A stretch of DNA of 64,000 bases, from assembly GCF_001969815.1 (NCBI RefSeq), contig NZ_MRBK01000020.1, forward strand, positions 1 to 64,000, given 5' to 3'. The translations under genes and the position numbers were made by a program. Below, in pieces: positions 8,872 through 17,424 of the stretch (its first letter is position 1; every line of letters starts with the position of its first letter). Origin of the DNA: Bacillus swezeyi (lineage in GTDB: Bacteria > Bacillota > Bacilli > Bacillales > Bacillaceae). The notes beneath the pieces were generated by a model. The model was not told where the DNA came from, did not search any database, and worked only from the letters and a program-made list of their open reading frames with translations.

Positions 8872-9036
8872 CTTTCAAATGAAGATTAGCTTTTTCAGAT
8901 CGAATATCGTCGAAAAGTCATCACAGAAAACAATTCAAGCTTCGATGAAATTTTAAAATTACCATCGACTAGGTGTCATATGTTGTATAGGGTGAGAGAC
9001 ATATTGCTGCATTTTGAATCATAGACATTGTTTCCT

Positions 9037-9807
9037 TTACCAGTTATTATCTTTTTCGTATCCCAATTGAATAAGAAGCTCACCTGCAACTTTTTTAAAA
9101 GCTTCTTTGTGTGTTTCTGTGAATTCATGTTTCCAATCCCCTATTCTTCCTTTCCTGAATGTTCCTGAGTTCTCTGGAACGATATTTTGTTTTATTTTTT
9201 GTAACAATTCGAACTTTGTTAAATGTAAATCCTTCAGATCCTCCCATAAATAATCCAGGATTCTCATGATAGACTGATTTTGGGAATCTTCATCATATAC
9301 AAGCTCCTCAAACGTTACAGTGCAAATGCCGGGCTGATGCTGCCACTCCAATTTATCTTTAGAAATTTGTCTTATATTTGGAATATGTGTGATCTGAAAT
9401 TCAGCTTGCTCTTCCTTCGTTAAATGCACACCGTTTATCATTGCAAGCAGCCGTTCATCATGTGTTTTTAAATTTTTCAAATATGGAGTCCAAGGGTGGT
9501 TGCCCCATTTATTTAACATCACAAAGTGAACAAGTGATACAGCAACATCCCGAAGATCTCTGCTGATAAAAATCACCTTTATATCTTTTTGTTTTAAAAG
9601 CTGTGCCCGTTCGGCTGAATGAACGAGATGACCTGGCCCTACGCTGCCTGAATTGATCAAGTCTAAATCTTTATCTTCTATGATCCATTCGGGAGTAATG
9701 ATCATTCCCGGAATACCGAGAATCATTTGCAGCAGCAGATGTGTTCCGCTTTTTGGCAATGAATTAACCAGTACTCGGGGTAAAGGTCTTGTTTGATTTG
9801 GACTCAA
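9037..9807 (-). CDS. PAPS-dependent sulfotransferase
   Basis: 256 residues, single domain. The PAPS 5'-phosphosulfate loop is SLPKSGTHLLLQ near residue 17, and the 3'-phosphate-binding motif ISRDLRDVAVSLVHF follows near residue 100. It moves sulfate from 3'-phosphoadenylyl sulfate to an acceptor hydroxyl, here probably on a sugar. It is a close paralogue of the C-terminus of the downstream fusion; both end in LIQLGYEKDNNW. I choose TTG 9807 as start because AGGAGG is 8 bp upstream. An ATG at 9834 lacks such a site and only adds MISRKGGKA. It lies 72 bp after the epimerase stop on the same strand. Confidence 0.82.
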   Translation of the reverse strand: MSPNQTRPLPRVLVNSLPKSGTHLLLQMILGIPGMIITPEWIIEDKDLDLINSGSVGPGHLVHSAERAQLLKQKDIKVIFISRDLRDVAVSLVHFVMLNKWGNHPWTPYLKNLKTHDERLLAMINGVHLTKEEQAEFQITHIPNIRQISKDKLEWQHQPGICTVTFEELVYDEDSQNQSIMRILDYLWEDLKDLHLTKFELLQKIKQNIVPENSGTFRKGRIGDWKHEFTETHKEAFKKVAGELLIQLGYEKDNNW

Positions 9808-9879
9808 TGCTTTCCCTCCTTTTCGGCTGATCATCGCTTAATAAATTCTCCACAGTTTTTCTCAAGTACTTATATTCAC

Positions 9880-10788
9880 TTATTTGCAACGATAAAAATT
9901 CAAAATATCTGCTAGTGATGATTCCAGCGGAATAACTGGTTTCCAGCCTAAGCTCATCATTTTCGCAGGATTCAGGTCCAGTTTTGTATTGATCTTTTCA
10001 TTTACTCGTGACTTTATCTCAAAATCTATTGCTGTCAGTTTTCTATAATTGCTGACCACTTCGTTAAGAGAATAGCTCCTGCCAGAGGCGACCTCATATA
10101 CTTCCCCTGATTCTCCTTTTGTTAAAAGAATTTCATAGGCGCGTACAACATCTCTTACATCTAAAAAATCCCGCTGAACGTTCAAGTTATCGATTTCAAG
10201 AACCTGATCCGCTTTGCTTGCTTCCATATCCGCAATTTTCTGAGCAAAAATCGAGCAAACGCCTTTTGAAAAGCCAGGTCCTATTAAATTCGAAGGCTTG
10301 GCAATGATAATCTGCATGTTATAAAGAATCTCCCATGCCTGAGCAATTAGGACTTGCAGTGTTTTGCTTAAGCTGTATGGGTGTGGAAGAGCAGATAGAT
10401 CGTTAAGATCAAACTGCAAAACTGAGCCGGCTACACAAATTTTACATTCCGGATGTTCATGGCGAAGTGCTTCTATTACATACAAAGTGGATAAGAGATT
10501 GTTTTCCAAAGATGAAACAGGATCAAGCCAAGACTGCCCGACATGGTTTTGTCCGGCTAAATGAAGCAAATACTTCGGTTTTGTTTTTTTCACTAAACTG
10601 GCTACAGCATCTTGATCTGTTAGGTTGCAATACTCAACTTTGACTTGGCTGTCAGGGGTATTGGTTCTTGCTATAGCTGTTACATCAAATCCCGCTTGCG
10701 AAAAGTGGCGGCATGCATGTCGGCCGGTAAATCCGCCTGCTCCAGTGATTAATATTTTTGGCGGCTGGTTCATAGAGATTTCATCCAA
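9880..10788 (-). CDS. NAD(P)-dependent nucleotide-sugar epimerase/dehydratase/reductase (extended SDR)
   Basis: 302 residues. It has the Rossmann glycine motif ITGAGGFTGRHACRHF (residues ~13-28), a Ser in VAGSVLQF, the catalytic Tyr-x3-Lys in HPYSLSK, and the family motif RDFLDVRDVVRAYEILL. Overall it resembles GDP-4-dehydro-6-deoxymannose reductases and UDP-sugar 4-epimerases. The exact substrate cannot be told. The start may be ATG 10788 or the internal ATG 10773 (MNQPPK); neither has a strong ribosome binding site. It is first in the minus-strand run leading to the two sulfotransferase genes and is likely to supply a sugar donor for them. Confidence 0.78.
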   Translation of the reverse strand: MDEISMNQPPKILITGAGGFTGRHACRHFSQAGFDVTAIARTNTPDSQVKVEYCNLTDQDAVASLVKKTKPKYLLHLAGQNHVGQSWLDPVSSLENNLLSTLYVIEALRHEHPECKICVAGSVLQFDLNDLSALPHPYSLSKTLQVLIAQAWEILYNMQIIIAKPSNLIGPGFSKGVCSIFAQKIADMEASKADQVLEIDNLNVQRDFLDVRDVVRAYEILLTKGESGEVYEVASGRSYSLNEVVSNYRKLTAIDFEIKSRVNEKINTKLDLNPAKMMSLGWKPVIPLESSLADILNFYRCK

Positions 10789-11202
10789 TCTGTAATGAAA
10801 ACAGGCTGTTTTCGCTGATCAGGATCAGGGGACAAGGCGTTTTTTAAAAAAAGGAAATAGGGTCTCATTTGATCAATCCATCTCTTTCGCAAATTTATTT
10901 TGTTTTGCATAAAAGCAACCTTCCTTTCTTCTGATGTAAATAACTTTGGCTGCTCTCTGAAAATGCAGACTAGATTTGGATGCCTGTTTGCTTGAAGAAT
11001 ACCTATGCAATTCTCTTTCTATTTTTCTTAATATGTTATGAATTTCTTTTTTTATTGCTATAGGCTGTCTATTTACCGCTATAAGCCGCATCGGACATGC
11101 AAAGCTGCAGAATTTGGCTTTTGAAAAATTCTTCAGCCGTGGCAAGCTGCGATATGGAATCATAAATTATCTTGGGATTCTGTCGAACAAGGAGGAAAAT
11201 AA
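10789..11202. other. Divergent intergenic region (414 bp)
   Basis: This AT-rich spacer separates the minus-strand epimerase run from the plus-strand aminotransferase run, so it should hold two promoters. A 96-codon minus-strand ORF (10873-11163) covers much of it but has no ribosome binding site and no recognisable sequence, and I reject it. CATAAATTA at 11161-11169 matches the sigma-K -10 pattern, about 34 bp before the aminotransferase start. The -35 position reads GGCA rather than an AC-containing element. I see no other clear signal. Confidence 0.45.
11161..11169 (+). promoter_or_regulatory. Possible sigma-K -10 element for the aminotransferase operon
   Basis: CATAAATTA fits CATAnnnTA. 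The matching -35 is weak (GGCA), so this rests on the -10 and its position alone. It parallels the better sigma-K candidate at 2756-2784 in the same island. Confidence 0.3.
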
Positions 11203-12306
11203 ATGATTCCGCTAATCAATTTAAAACAGCAGTTTCAAGAGGTAAAAGACGATATTTTAAATGAGTTCGAATGTGTGTTAGAAAGCGGGCAATATATATT
11301 GGGGCCAAAAGTCAAATTGCTGGAGGATAGGATAGCTGAAAGGCTCGGGGTAGAAGAGGCGGTCGCGGTTGCCAATGGCACGGATGCTTTAGTGCTTACA
11401 CTCCAAGCTTACGGCATCGGGGAGGGTGACGAAGTCATCACCACTCCATTCACTTTTTTCGCCAGTGCTGAAGCCGTCTCAAGAGTCGGTGCGACGCCTG
11501 TGTTTGCGGATGTTGATCCGGAAACATACAATATTGATCCGGCAAAAATAGAAGAAAAAATCACAACGGCAACAAAAGCGATCATTCCTGTTCATATTTT
11601 CGGCCAGCCCGCTGATATGGACGACATCATGGCGATTGCTAAAAAACACGGGCTTTTTGTCATTGAAGACGCCTGCCAAGCATTTGGGGCGGAGTATAAA
11701 GGCCGTCCCGTCGGCAGCCTCGGGGATGCGGCCTGTTTCTCATTTTTTCCTACCAAAAACTTAGGAACACTTGGTGACGGGGGAATGGTGACGACTTCGG
11801 ATCGTGATGCAGCCCGAAAGATAAGATCGCTCAGAACACATGGTACAAGGAAAAAATACTTTCACAACCAAATCGGTTTTAACAGCCGTCTGGATGAATT
11901 GCACGCAGCGATTTTGCTGATTATCTTGGAGAAAATTGATAGCTGGAACGAGCAAAGAAGAAACATTGCCAAGCGGTATCAGCGGGCCTTATCAGGGGTT
12001 TCCGATTTAGAGCTGCCGAAAGAAAAAGAAGATCGCTCCCACATTTACCATCTCTATTGCCTCGGAGCGGAAAAACGCGATGAGATGATGAATACATTGC
12101 AAGAATATCAGATCCAGTCAGGCATTTATTATCCGCGCTGCCTTCATCTCCAAGACGTTTACTCCTTTTTGCCATATAAAAAAGGGGATTTCCCGGTTGC
12201 TGAATCTTTATCAGAAAAGCTTTTCGCTATCCCGATGCACCCTTTTTTGTTAAAAGAAGAGCAGGATCAAATTATTTCCGTACTGCTGAAAAGGGGAGAG
12301 GGTTAA
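11203..12306 (+). CDS. DegT/DnrJ/EryC1/StrS sugar aminotransferase (WbpE-like)
   Basis: 367 residues, PLP-dependent fold type I. The opening IPLINLKQQFQEVKDDI and the segments ANGTDALVLTLQ, EDACQAFGAEYKG (PLP-ring Asp) and FFPTKNLGTLGDGG (Schiff-base Lys) are diagnostic of nucleotide-sugar aminotransferases. RSLRTHGTRKKYFHNQIGFNSR contains the substrate-side residues. With the two downstream genes it would turn the 3-keto form of UDP-GlcNAc uronic acid into the 3-amino sugar, as WbpE does in Pseudomonas. AGGAGG lies 8 bp before ATG 11203. The stop is followed by the next start only 1 bp later, indicating one operon. Confidence 0.85.
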   Translation: MIPLINLKQQFQEVKDDILNEFECVLESGQYILGPKVKLLEDRIAERLGVEEAVAVANGTDALVLTLQAYGIGEGDEVITTPFTFFASAEAVSRVGATPVFADVDPETYNIDPAKIEEKITTATKAIIPVHIFGQPADMDDIMAIAKKHGLFVIEDACQAFGAEYKGRPVGSLGDAACFSFFPTKNLGTLGDGGMVTTSDRDAARKIRSLRTHGTRKKYFHNQIGFNSRLDELHAAILLIILEKIDSWNEQRRNIAKRYQRALSGVSDLELPKEKEDRSHIYHLYCLGAEKRDEMMNTLQEYQIQSGIYYPRCLHLQDVYSFLPYKKGDFPVAESLSEKLFAIPMHPFLLKEEQDQIISVLLKRGEG

Positions 12307-12307
12307 A

Positions 12308-13372
12308 GTGAGTGTGCGATTTGGAGTCATCGGCTGCGGATCTATTTCAAGAAAACATCTGCATGCTCTTAGTAAATGCGAAAAGGCCGAATTAGCAGCC
12401 GTGAGTGATTTGCAAAAAAAAAGGATGGATGAGGCGGGTGAATATTATGCCGTCTGTTCAGGGCGCATCGAAAGCATTGTGCGCTATCAGAACTATAGAG
12501 ATATGCTTCACGACCAAAAAATAGATGCTGTTATCATTGCAGCTGTTTCCGGACTGCATGCAGAAATGGCCAAACAATCTTTGCTGGCGGGAAAGCATGT
12601 TATTCTGGAAAAACCAATGACACTGTCATTGAAAGATGCGGATGACATCATCGAGCTGGCAGAGCAAAACAATCTGAAGCTTATGGTGTGCCATCAAATG
12701 CGCCACCGGCCGATCATGAAAAAAATAAAAGAAACGATAGAGCAAGGAAAATTAGGAAGGCCATACTTAGGGACGGTTACGCTCCGTCTGAACCGGTCTC
12801 CTGCCTATTATGCAGCAGCATCATGGCGGGGCGGCTGGGAAAAAGATGGCGGTATGCTCGTCAATCAAGGAATCCATCTGATTGATCTTCTGCAATGGTT
12901 TCTGGGAGATGTGGAAAGTGTTTACGGAGACATACTGGCCGCCGCTCCTGAAAAGGAAACAGAAGATGTGGCAGTGGGTGTCCTGACTTTCGGCAGCCGG
13001 GCAAAGGGTGTGATCGAAGCCAATATCATCACACAGCCGAACAATCTCGGAAGCTCGCTGTCTATTTTTGGCGCAAACGGCACGATTTCTTTGGAAGGTC
13101 CTTCTTTAAACCGGATCAGCCGCTGGTTTATTCACGGGGAAGAGACCGATTTCGAAGAACTGGCAAAGCTGGCCGCTCTTCAGGATGAGCAGGTTTTGAT
13201 GTACGAAACTTTCATAAATGCCGTGCAGTCAGACGAACCGCTCTTAATTGACGGACATGAGGGAAAAAAAGCGCTGGAAACGATCTTTGGTATTTATCAA
13301 TCCGCATTGTTGAGGCGGGTTGTTGAACTGCCTCTTTCATCATTTCAAACGGCTGATATGAAAAAGAAATAG
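12308..13372 (+). CDS. Gfo/Idh/MocA family sugar dehydrogenase (WbpB-like)
   Basis: 354 residues starting at GTG 12308. The N-terminal Rossmann domain has FGVIGCGSISRKHLHAL and the family Lys motif EKPMTLSLKDAD. The C-terminal alpha/beta domain carries GGWEKDGGMLVNQGIHLIDLLQWFLG with the conserved active-site His. The family oxidises a sugar hydroxyl to a ketone with NAD(P). Between an aminotransferase and a UDP-sugar 6-dehydrogenase it is best explained as the 3-dehydrogenase of UDP-GlcNAc uronic acid (WbpB role). It is tightly coupled to the upstream gene; 86 bp separate it from the next. Confidence 0.82.
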   Translation: MSVRFGVIGCGSISRKHLHALSKCEKAELAAVSDLQKKRMDEAGEYYAVCSGRIESIVRYQNYRDMLHDQKIDAVIIAAVSGLHAEMAKQSLLAGKHVILEKPMTLSLKDADDIIELAEQNNLKLMVCHQMRHRPIMKKIKETIEQGKLGRPYLGTVTLRLNRSPAYYAAASWRGGWEKDGGMLVNQGIHLIDLLQWFLGDVESVYGDILAAAPEKETEDVAVGVLTFGSRAKGVIEANIITQPNNLGSSLSIFGANGTISLEGPSLNRISRWFIHGEETDFEELAKLAALQDEQVLMYETFINAVQSDEPLLIDGHEGKKALETIFGIYQSALLRRVVELPLSSFQTADMKKK

Positions 13373-13458
13373 GTTTGCAAAATGGTAAATCGTCCCTTTC
13401 AAAAAAAGATAAGAAACATATTTTATTGAAGGAGTGTATAGAAGGGGCGATTTCATAA

Positions 13459-14757
13459 ATGAACAACAATCAAGAAAGCCAAAACAAAAAGATAGCGATC
13501 ATAGGCCTAGGGTTTGTTGGTCTGCCCTTGGCCATGTTATTGATATCAAAAGGAATGCCGGTTATCGGTGTTGATTTGGACGAAGCAAAGATCAAATCTT
13601 TGAAAAAGGGAAACAGCTATATATCTGATATTAAAGGCGAAACGGTGCGGAGCGGCATAGATGCCGGTTTTTTTCACCCTGTTTCAGATTATCGGCTGAT
13701 CAGAGAAGCTGATGCGGTCATCATTTGCGTGCCGACTCCGCTTAATGATGACTCGGGGCCAGATTTGGCTTATGTGAAAAAAGCGGCGCAATCAATCAGC
13801 GAGCACTTGCAAAAAGGACAGCTCGTCGTTTTGGAAAGCTCAACATATCCGGGTACGACAAGAGAGCTCGTCAAACCGATTTTGGAAACAAGCGGTCTGA
13901 TTTGCGGGAAGGATTTTTATTTGGCCTATTCCCCCGAACGTGTAGATCCCGGCAACCAGTTCCCGATCGAAGTCGTTCCGAAAGTGGTGGGGGGAACGAC
14001 GAAATCATGCCTTGACCAGGTCCATCAATTATACAGCGGCATTTATCAAGAGGTCGTACCGGTGACATCTCCTGAAACAGCCGAGCTGACAAAGCTGTTG
14101 GAGAATACGTACAGGTTCATTAATATATCATTTATTAATGAATTTGCGATGATTTGCGACCGGATCGGGGTGGATGTGTGGGAAGTCATCAGAGCGGCAA
14201 GCACGAAGCCTTACGGATTTGCTGCCTTCTATCCCGGACCGGGAATCGGCGGCCACTGCATCCCTGTGGACCCTTTGTATCTGCAATTTATTATTAAAAA
14301 GAGCGGCCTGTCAAGCGATTTTATTGAGCTGTCAGAAGTGACAAATGACAAAATCGTCCGCTATATTGCGGAACGTTCATTGCAATTAGCCGCAAAAGAA
14401 AAGACGACAGAAGCGAATATATTAATCTACGGCGTTACTTATAAACGGAATGTGGCCGATGTCCGCGAATCGAAATCCCTCGATATTATAGAGAAGCTGA
14501 TCGGGATGGGGGCAGATGTTTCCTACCATGATCCGCACGTTCCTGAGCTTGATCTTCACGGCAAAAAGCTGTACAGCAGGCCGATAGATTCCAAGACATT
14601 GAAAGAATATGACTGTGTCGTTGTTTTAACAGACCATGCCGAACTCCCGAAAGAAATGCTTTTAGAACATGCAAAAGTCGTATTTGATACGAGGGGGGTT
14701 TTAAGAGACAGCTCCGGAAAGGCTAAAGTCGTTCAGCTTGGAAATGGTCTTTCGTAA
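13459..14757 (+). CDS. UDP-N-acetylglucosamine 6-dehydrogenase (WbpA-like nucleotide-sugar dehydrogenase)
   Basis: 432 residues. The N-terminal NAD domain begins AIIGLGFVGLPLAMLL. The catalytic cysteine lies in GPGIGGHCIPVDPLYL, a form typical of the WbpA/UDP-N-acetyl-hexosamine branch rather than of UDP-glucose dehydrogenases (GGSCFPKD). Other markers are SPERVDPGN and the C-terminal YKRNVADVRESKSLDII. It performs two successive oxidations at C6 to give the uronic acid. With the two genes before it, it reconstructs the UDP-GlcNAc(3NH2)A route. No N-acetyltransferase (WbpD) or 2-epimerase (WbpI) gene is in the window. Confidence 0.85.
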   Translation: MNNNQESQNKKIAIIGLGFVGLPLAMLLISKGMPVIGVDLDEAKIKSLKKGNSYISDIKGETVRSGIDAGFFHPVSDYRLIREADAVIICVPTPLNDDSGPDLAYVKKAAQSISEHLQKGQLVVLESSTYPGTTRELVKPILETSGLICGKDFYLAYSPERVDPGNQFPIEVVPKVVGGTTKSCLDQVHQLYSGIYQEVVPVTSPETAELTKLLENTYRFINISFINEFAMICDRIGVDVWEVIRAASTKPYGFAAFYPGPGIGGHCIPVDPLYLQFIIKKSGLSSDFIELSEVTNDKIVRYIAERSLQLAAKEKTTEANILIYGVTYKRNVADVRESKSLDIIEKLIGMGADVSYHDPHVPELDLHGKKLYSRPIDSKTLKEYDCVVVLTDHAELPKEMLLEHAKVVFDTRGVLRDSSGKAKVVQLGNGLS

Positions 14758-15269
14758 CGATGTCTTCGATCATCAGAATGCGGATAATCGTTAAAAATAG
14801 GTTGAAAGATCAGCAAACGGGATCGAAATCTCCGCTGAATACCCAAAATGCGATGGCTTGCAGTCAGGAACAGATTGTTAAAACAAGAGAAATAGGGGCG
14901 GCGTTTTTTCATAACGTCCGCTCATTTTTGTGTAAATATATGCTGATGAGGCCGCTGGTTGAAATCAAAAGATCGAGCGGCAAAAACGACCAATTCCAAG
15001 CAATGATGATGAGTTCGTCCTTTGAATGGAAACATACATAAATCGTGCGTTTGCTGAATGCTAAAAATTGTTTTGCCGGATCGCTTATCGTGAAGGTAAA
15101 ATCCTTTTTGCTGAATCAGGTGAATGTTTCTTTCAAGTCAGCCGCCCCCATTCTAGTTCCGAGAAATCGGTACGATAGGTGCTATATACAGGAATAGGTC
15201 AAATGTAAATTCTTCACACTCACGCCCAAATCAATTCAGAATACAATGTGATAAAACAGAATGTAAAGG
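14758..15269. other. Gap after the aminouronate operon (512 bp)
   Basis: A 93-codon plus-strand ORF begins at ATG 14760, just after the dehydrogenase stop, but has no ribosome binding site of its own and a composition unlike a real protein. I see no clean intrinsic terminator for the operon. TACAAT at 15242-15247 could be the -10 of the downstream hydrolase gene. This may be the boundary of the accessory island. Confidence 0.4.
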
Positions 15270-16190
15270 GTGAGGACCGTGTGGATCGGAATTCTGTTGA
15301 TTATTTTGGGGCTGGGGCTCAGCATTTTCGCCGTCAGTCTGATTGTCAGTTATTTGTTTGTACTGCCGAACAGGAGCAGTTATGAGGAGACCTTTTTTAG
15401 CGGAGTCAAAAACGGGGAAATCATTGATGATGTCTTTGATTCAAGCCAAAAAGAGGAGCTGTTTTTGACCTCTGAAGACGGCTGCCGGCTGCATGCGATG
15501 CTTTTTCCCGTTCCGGAGAGCAGGAAAGCCGTCATGATCGCCCATGGTATCAAATGGTCGCTGTTTGGCGGCTATAAATATGTCGAGCTGTTCCAGTCGC
15601 TCGGCTACCATGTCCTGCTTTGCGACAGCAGATGCCACGGGTTAAGCGGAGGATCACACGTTTCTTACGGGTTTTATGAAAAAAATGATTTGGCGATGTG
15701 GGCGGATGAGCTTGAAAACAAGCTTGGCAAAGATCTTTGGATCGGGGTGCACGGTGAATCGCTGGGAGCGGCGGCTGCCATTGAGCTGATGAAGCAAGAC
15801 CGCAGAATTCAATTTTGCATCGCTGATTCCTGTTTCAGCGATTTAACCGAACTTTGCCGCTTTCAGCTGAAAGCGGCCGTCAAATTGGCCGTGCCGTTTC
15901 TCATTCCATTGACAAGCAGCCTGATTAAACGCCGGCATGGATGGGGGCTTGCCGATATTTCCCCAGTCAGCGATCTTGAACAAACAGACACGCCGCTTTT
16001 CATTATTCACGGCACAGATGATCAGCTTGTACCTTCGCAAATGGCTAAAAACCTATATGAACGAAAAAAAGGAATCAAAAGGCTCTATTTAATTGAAGGA
16101 GCCGGGCATGTCGGCGGGTTTCGCCAAAATCCGGAGGAGTATTTCAAAAAAATTAAAGATTTTTTATTAAAAGTTGAACCGGCCAACTGA
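15270..16190 (+). CDS. Membrane-anchored alpha/beta hydrolase (YqkD-like)
   Basis: 306 residues. The first ~28 residues form one hydrophobic segment (WIGILLIILGLGLSIFAVS), a signal anchor. The hydrolase core shows AHGIKWSLFGGYKYVELFQ (oxyanion region), the nucleophile elbow GVHGESLGAA with Ser, a late Asp in IIHGTDDQLVP and His in GAGHVGG. It resembles B. subtilis YqkD, a predicted serine hydrolase of unknown substrate. GTG 15270 is adjacent to its AAAGGG site; GTG 15279 three codons later is an equally likely start. It ends 3 bp before the convergent HxlR gene. Confidence 0.8.
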   Translation: MRTVWIGILLIILGLGLSIFAVSLIVSYLFVLPNRSSYEETFFSGVKNGEIIDDVFDSSQKEELFLTSEDGCRLHAMLFPVPESRKAVMIAHGIKWSLFGGYKYVELFQSLGYHVLLCDSRCHGLSGGSHVSYGFYEKNDLAMWADELENKLGKDLWIGVHGESLGAAAAIELMKQDRRIQFCIADSCFSDLTELCRFQLKAAVKLAVPFLIPLTSSLIKRRHGWGLADISPVSDLEQTDTPLFIIHGTDDQLVPSQMAKNLYERKKGIKRLYLIEGAGHVGGFRQNPEEYFKKIKDFLLKVEPAN

Positions 16191-16192
16191 AA

Positions 16193-16570
16193 TTAAAGCT
16201 TTTCAGCAGCCGATCTGTTTCGCGCTTCACTGATTTTAGCCGCATATGACATTCCCCAGTTCATCATTTGGTGAATGATCGGAATCAGAGTCTCGCCGAA
16301 CGCTGTTAATCGGTATTCGACTTTCGGCGGGACCTGTTTGTAAATTTCGCGATGGACGATTCCGTCGCGCTCCAGTTCGCGAAGCTGGAGGGTCAGCATC
16401 CGCTGCGTCACCCCGGGGATTAAACGGCGCAGTTCATTAAAACGTTTTTTCTCATCGATTAAATGAAACAAAATCACACTTTTCCATTTGCCGCCGATAA
16501 TATCAATCGTCGCTTCCACCGGGCATGAATATCCTCCCTGTGTTCCGCAGTCTGCCGCATGTTTTTCCAT
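16193..16570 (-). CDS. HxlR family MarR-like transcriptional regulator
   Basis: About 125 residues. The winged helix contains CPVEATIDIIGGKWKSVILFHL, the recognition region GVTQRMLTLQLRELERDGIV and the wing VEYRLTAFGETLIPI. The Cys near residue 16 matches the position used for redox or quinone sensing in YodB/CatR relatives; there is a second Cys at residue 8. Three ATGs follow AAGGAG; the third (16570) has the best 8-bp spacing. It faces the nitroreductase gene yfkO across a 120-bp region with a palindromic site, so it probably controls that gene in response to electrophiles. Confidence 0.85.
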   Translation of the reverse strand: MEKHAADCGTQGGYSCPVEATIDIIGGKWKSVILFHLIDEKKRFNELRRLIPGVTQRMLTLQLRELERDGIVHREIYKQVPPKVEYRLTAFGETLIPIIHQMMNWGMSYAAKISEARNRSAAEKL

Positions 16571-16583
16571 CATCATCTCTCCT

Positions 16584-16603
16584 TAGTATAAAAAATGATA
16601 CTA
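16584..16603. promoter_or_regulatory. Palindromic operator between hxlR-type gene and yfkO
   Basis: A perfect inverted repeat TAGTAT-N8-ATACTA lies just upstream of the regulator start. TAGTAT/ATACTA-type dyads are the kind of site bound by YodB/HxlR-family repressors. It overlaps the regulator's own leader, so autoregulation is likely. Confidence 0.6.
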
Positions 16604-16693
16604 TGCCACAAAAATGTGCGTACTTTTTATGTTTCATTATAAAGATTAAAATGTAAATGAGAAAGAAATTACGCTTAAAGGAGAGGGAATACG

Positions 16694-17377
16694 ATGGCAG
16701 ATCAAATAAAAAAACAAGAAATTCTTGACGCATTTCGTTTTAGACATGCCGCGAAAGAATTTGACCCCAATAAAAAGATTTCAGACGAAGATTTTCAGTT
16801 TATTTTAGAAACGGGCAGATTATCACCGACTTCATTCGGTCTTGAACCGTGGAAATTTCTTGTCATTCAAAACGAAGAATTGCGCGAAAAGCTGCGGACA
16901 GTCTCATGGGGAGCGCAAGGACAGCTTCCGACGGCAAGCCATTTCGTTTTGCTGCTCGGCCGGACGGCGCAGGAAATGAAGTATGATTCCGACTATATCG
17001 CCCATCAGCTGAACGATGTCAAAAAAATGCCGCCTGAAATCATGGAGAACATGATTAAAAAAGACGGCGTATTGAGTAAATTTCAAGAGTCGGATTTTCA
17101 TTTGCTTGAAAGCGATCGAGCGATATTTGATTGGGTCTCTAAGCAAACGTATATCGCGCTCGGCAACATGATGACTACCGCAGCGATGATCGGTATTGAC
17201 TCCTGTCCGATTGAAGGCTTTGATTATGATCAAGTGCATGAAATTTTGGAAAAAGAGGGGCTGCTTGAAGAAGGGAAATTTGACATTTCAGTTATGGCAG
17301 CTTTCGGCTACCGTGTCAAAGAGCCGCGTCCTAAAACAAGACGGGAGCTTGATCAAGTCGTGGAATGGGTAAAATAA
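16694..17377 (+). CDS. yfkO: NAD(P)H-dependent nitroreductase YfkO
   Basis: 227 residues, nitroreductase/FMN fold. The FMN-phosphate contact FRHAAKEFDPNKKI at the start, the core SPTSFGLEPWKFLVIQN and the C-terminal GIDSCPIEGFDYDQV are close to B. subtilis YfkO, as is the length. The enzyme reduces nitroaromatics and quinone-like compounds using FMN. AAAGGAGAGG precedes ATG 16694. The divergent HxlR-type regulator and operator suggest induction by such compounds. A strong terminator follows. Confidence 0.85.
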   Translation: MADQIKKQEILDAFRFRHAAKEFDPNKKISDEDFQFILETGRLSPTSFGLEPWKFLVIQNEELREKLRTVSWGAQGQLPTASHFVLLLGRTAQEMKYDSDYIAHQLNDVKKMPPEIMENMIKKDGVLSKFQESDFHLLESDRAIFDWVSKQTYIALGNMMTTAAMIGIDSCPIEGFDYDQVHEILEKEGLLEEGKFDISVMAAFGYRVKEPRPKTRRELDQVVEWVK

Positions 17378-17379
17378 GA

Positions 17380-17418
17380 AAAAAGGCGGGTCTGCATCAA
17401 GGCAGAACCGCCTTTTTG
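17380..17418. terminator. Bidirectional intrinsic terminator
   Basis: The hairpin AAAAGGCGGGTCTGC/GCAGAACCGCCTTTT is flanked by A and T runs. It separates convergent yfkO and yfkN. Confidence 0.85.
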
Positions 17419-17424
17419 AATCTT

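Noticed and set aside
10873..11163. 96-codon minus-strand ORF between the epimerase and aminotransferase genes
   Set aside because: No ribosome binding site, unlikely amino-acid composition, and it covers the expected divergent promoter region.
14760..15041. 93-codon ORF directly after the UDP-sugar dehydrogenase
   Set aside because: No ribosome site, no recognisable sequence, compositional noise; left as intergenic.
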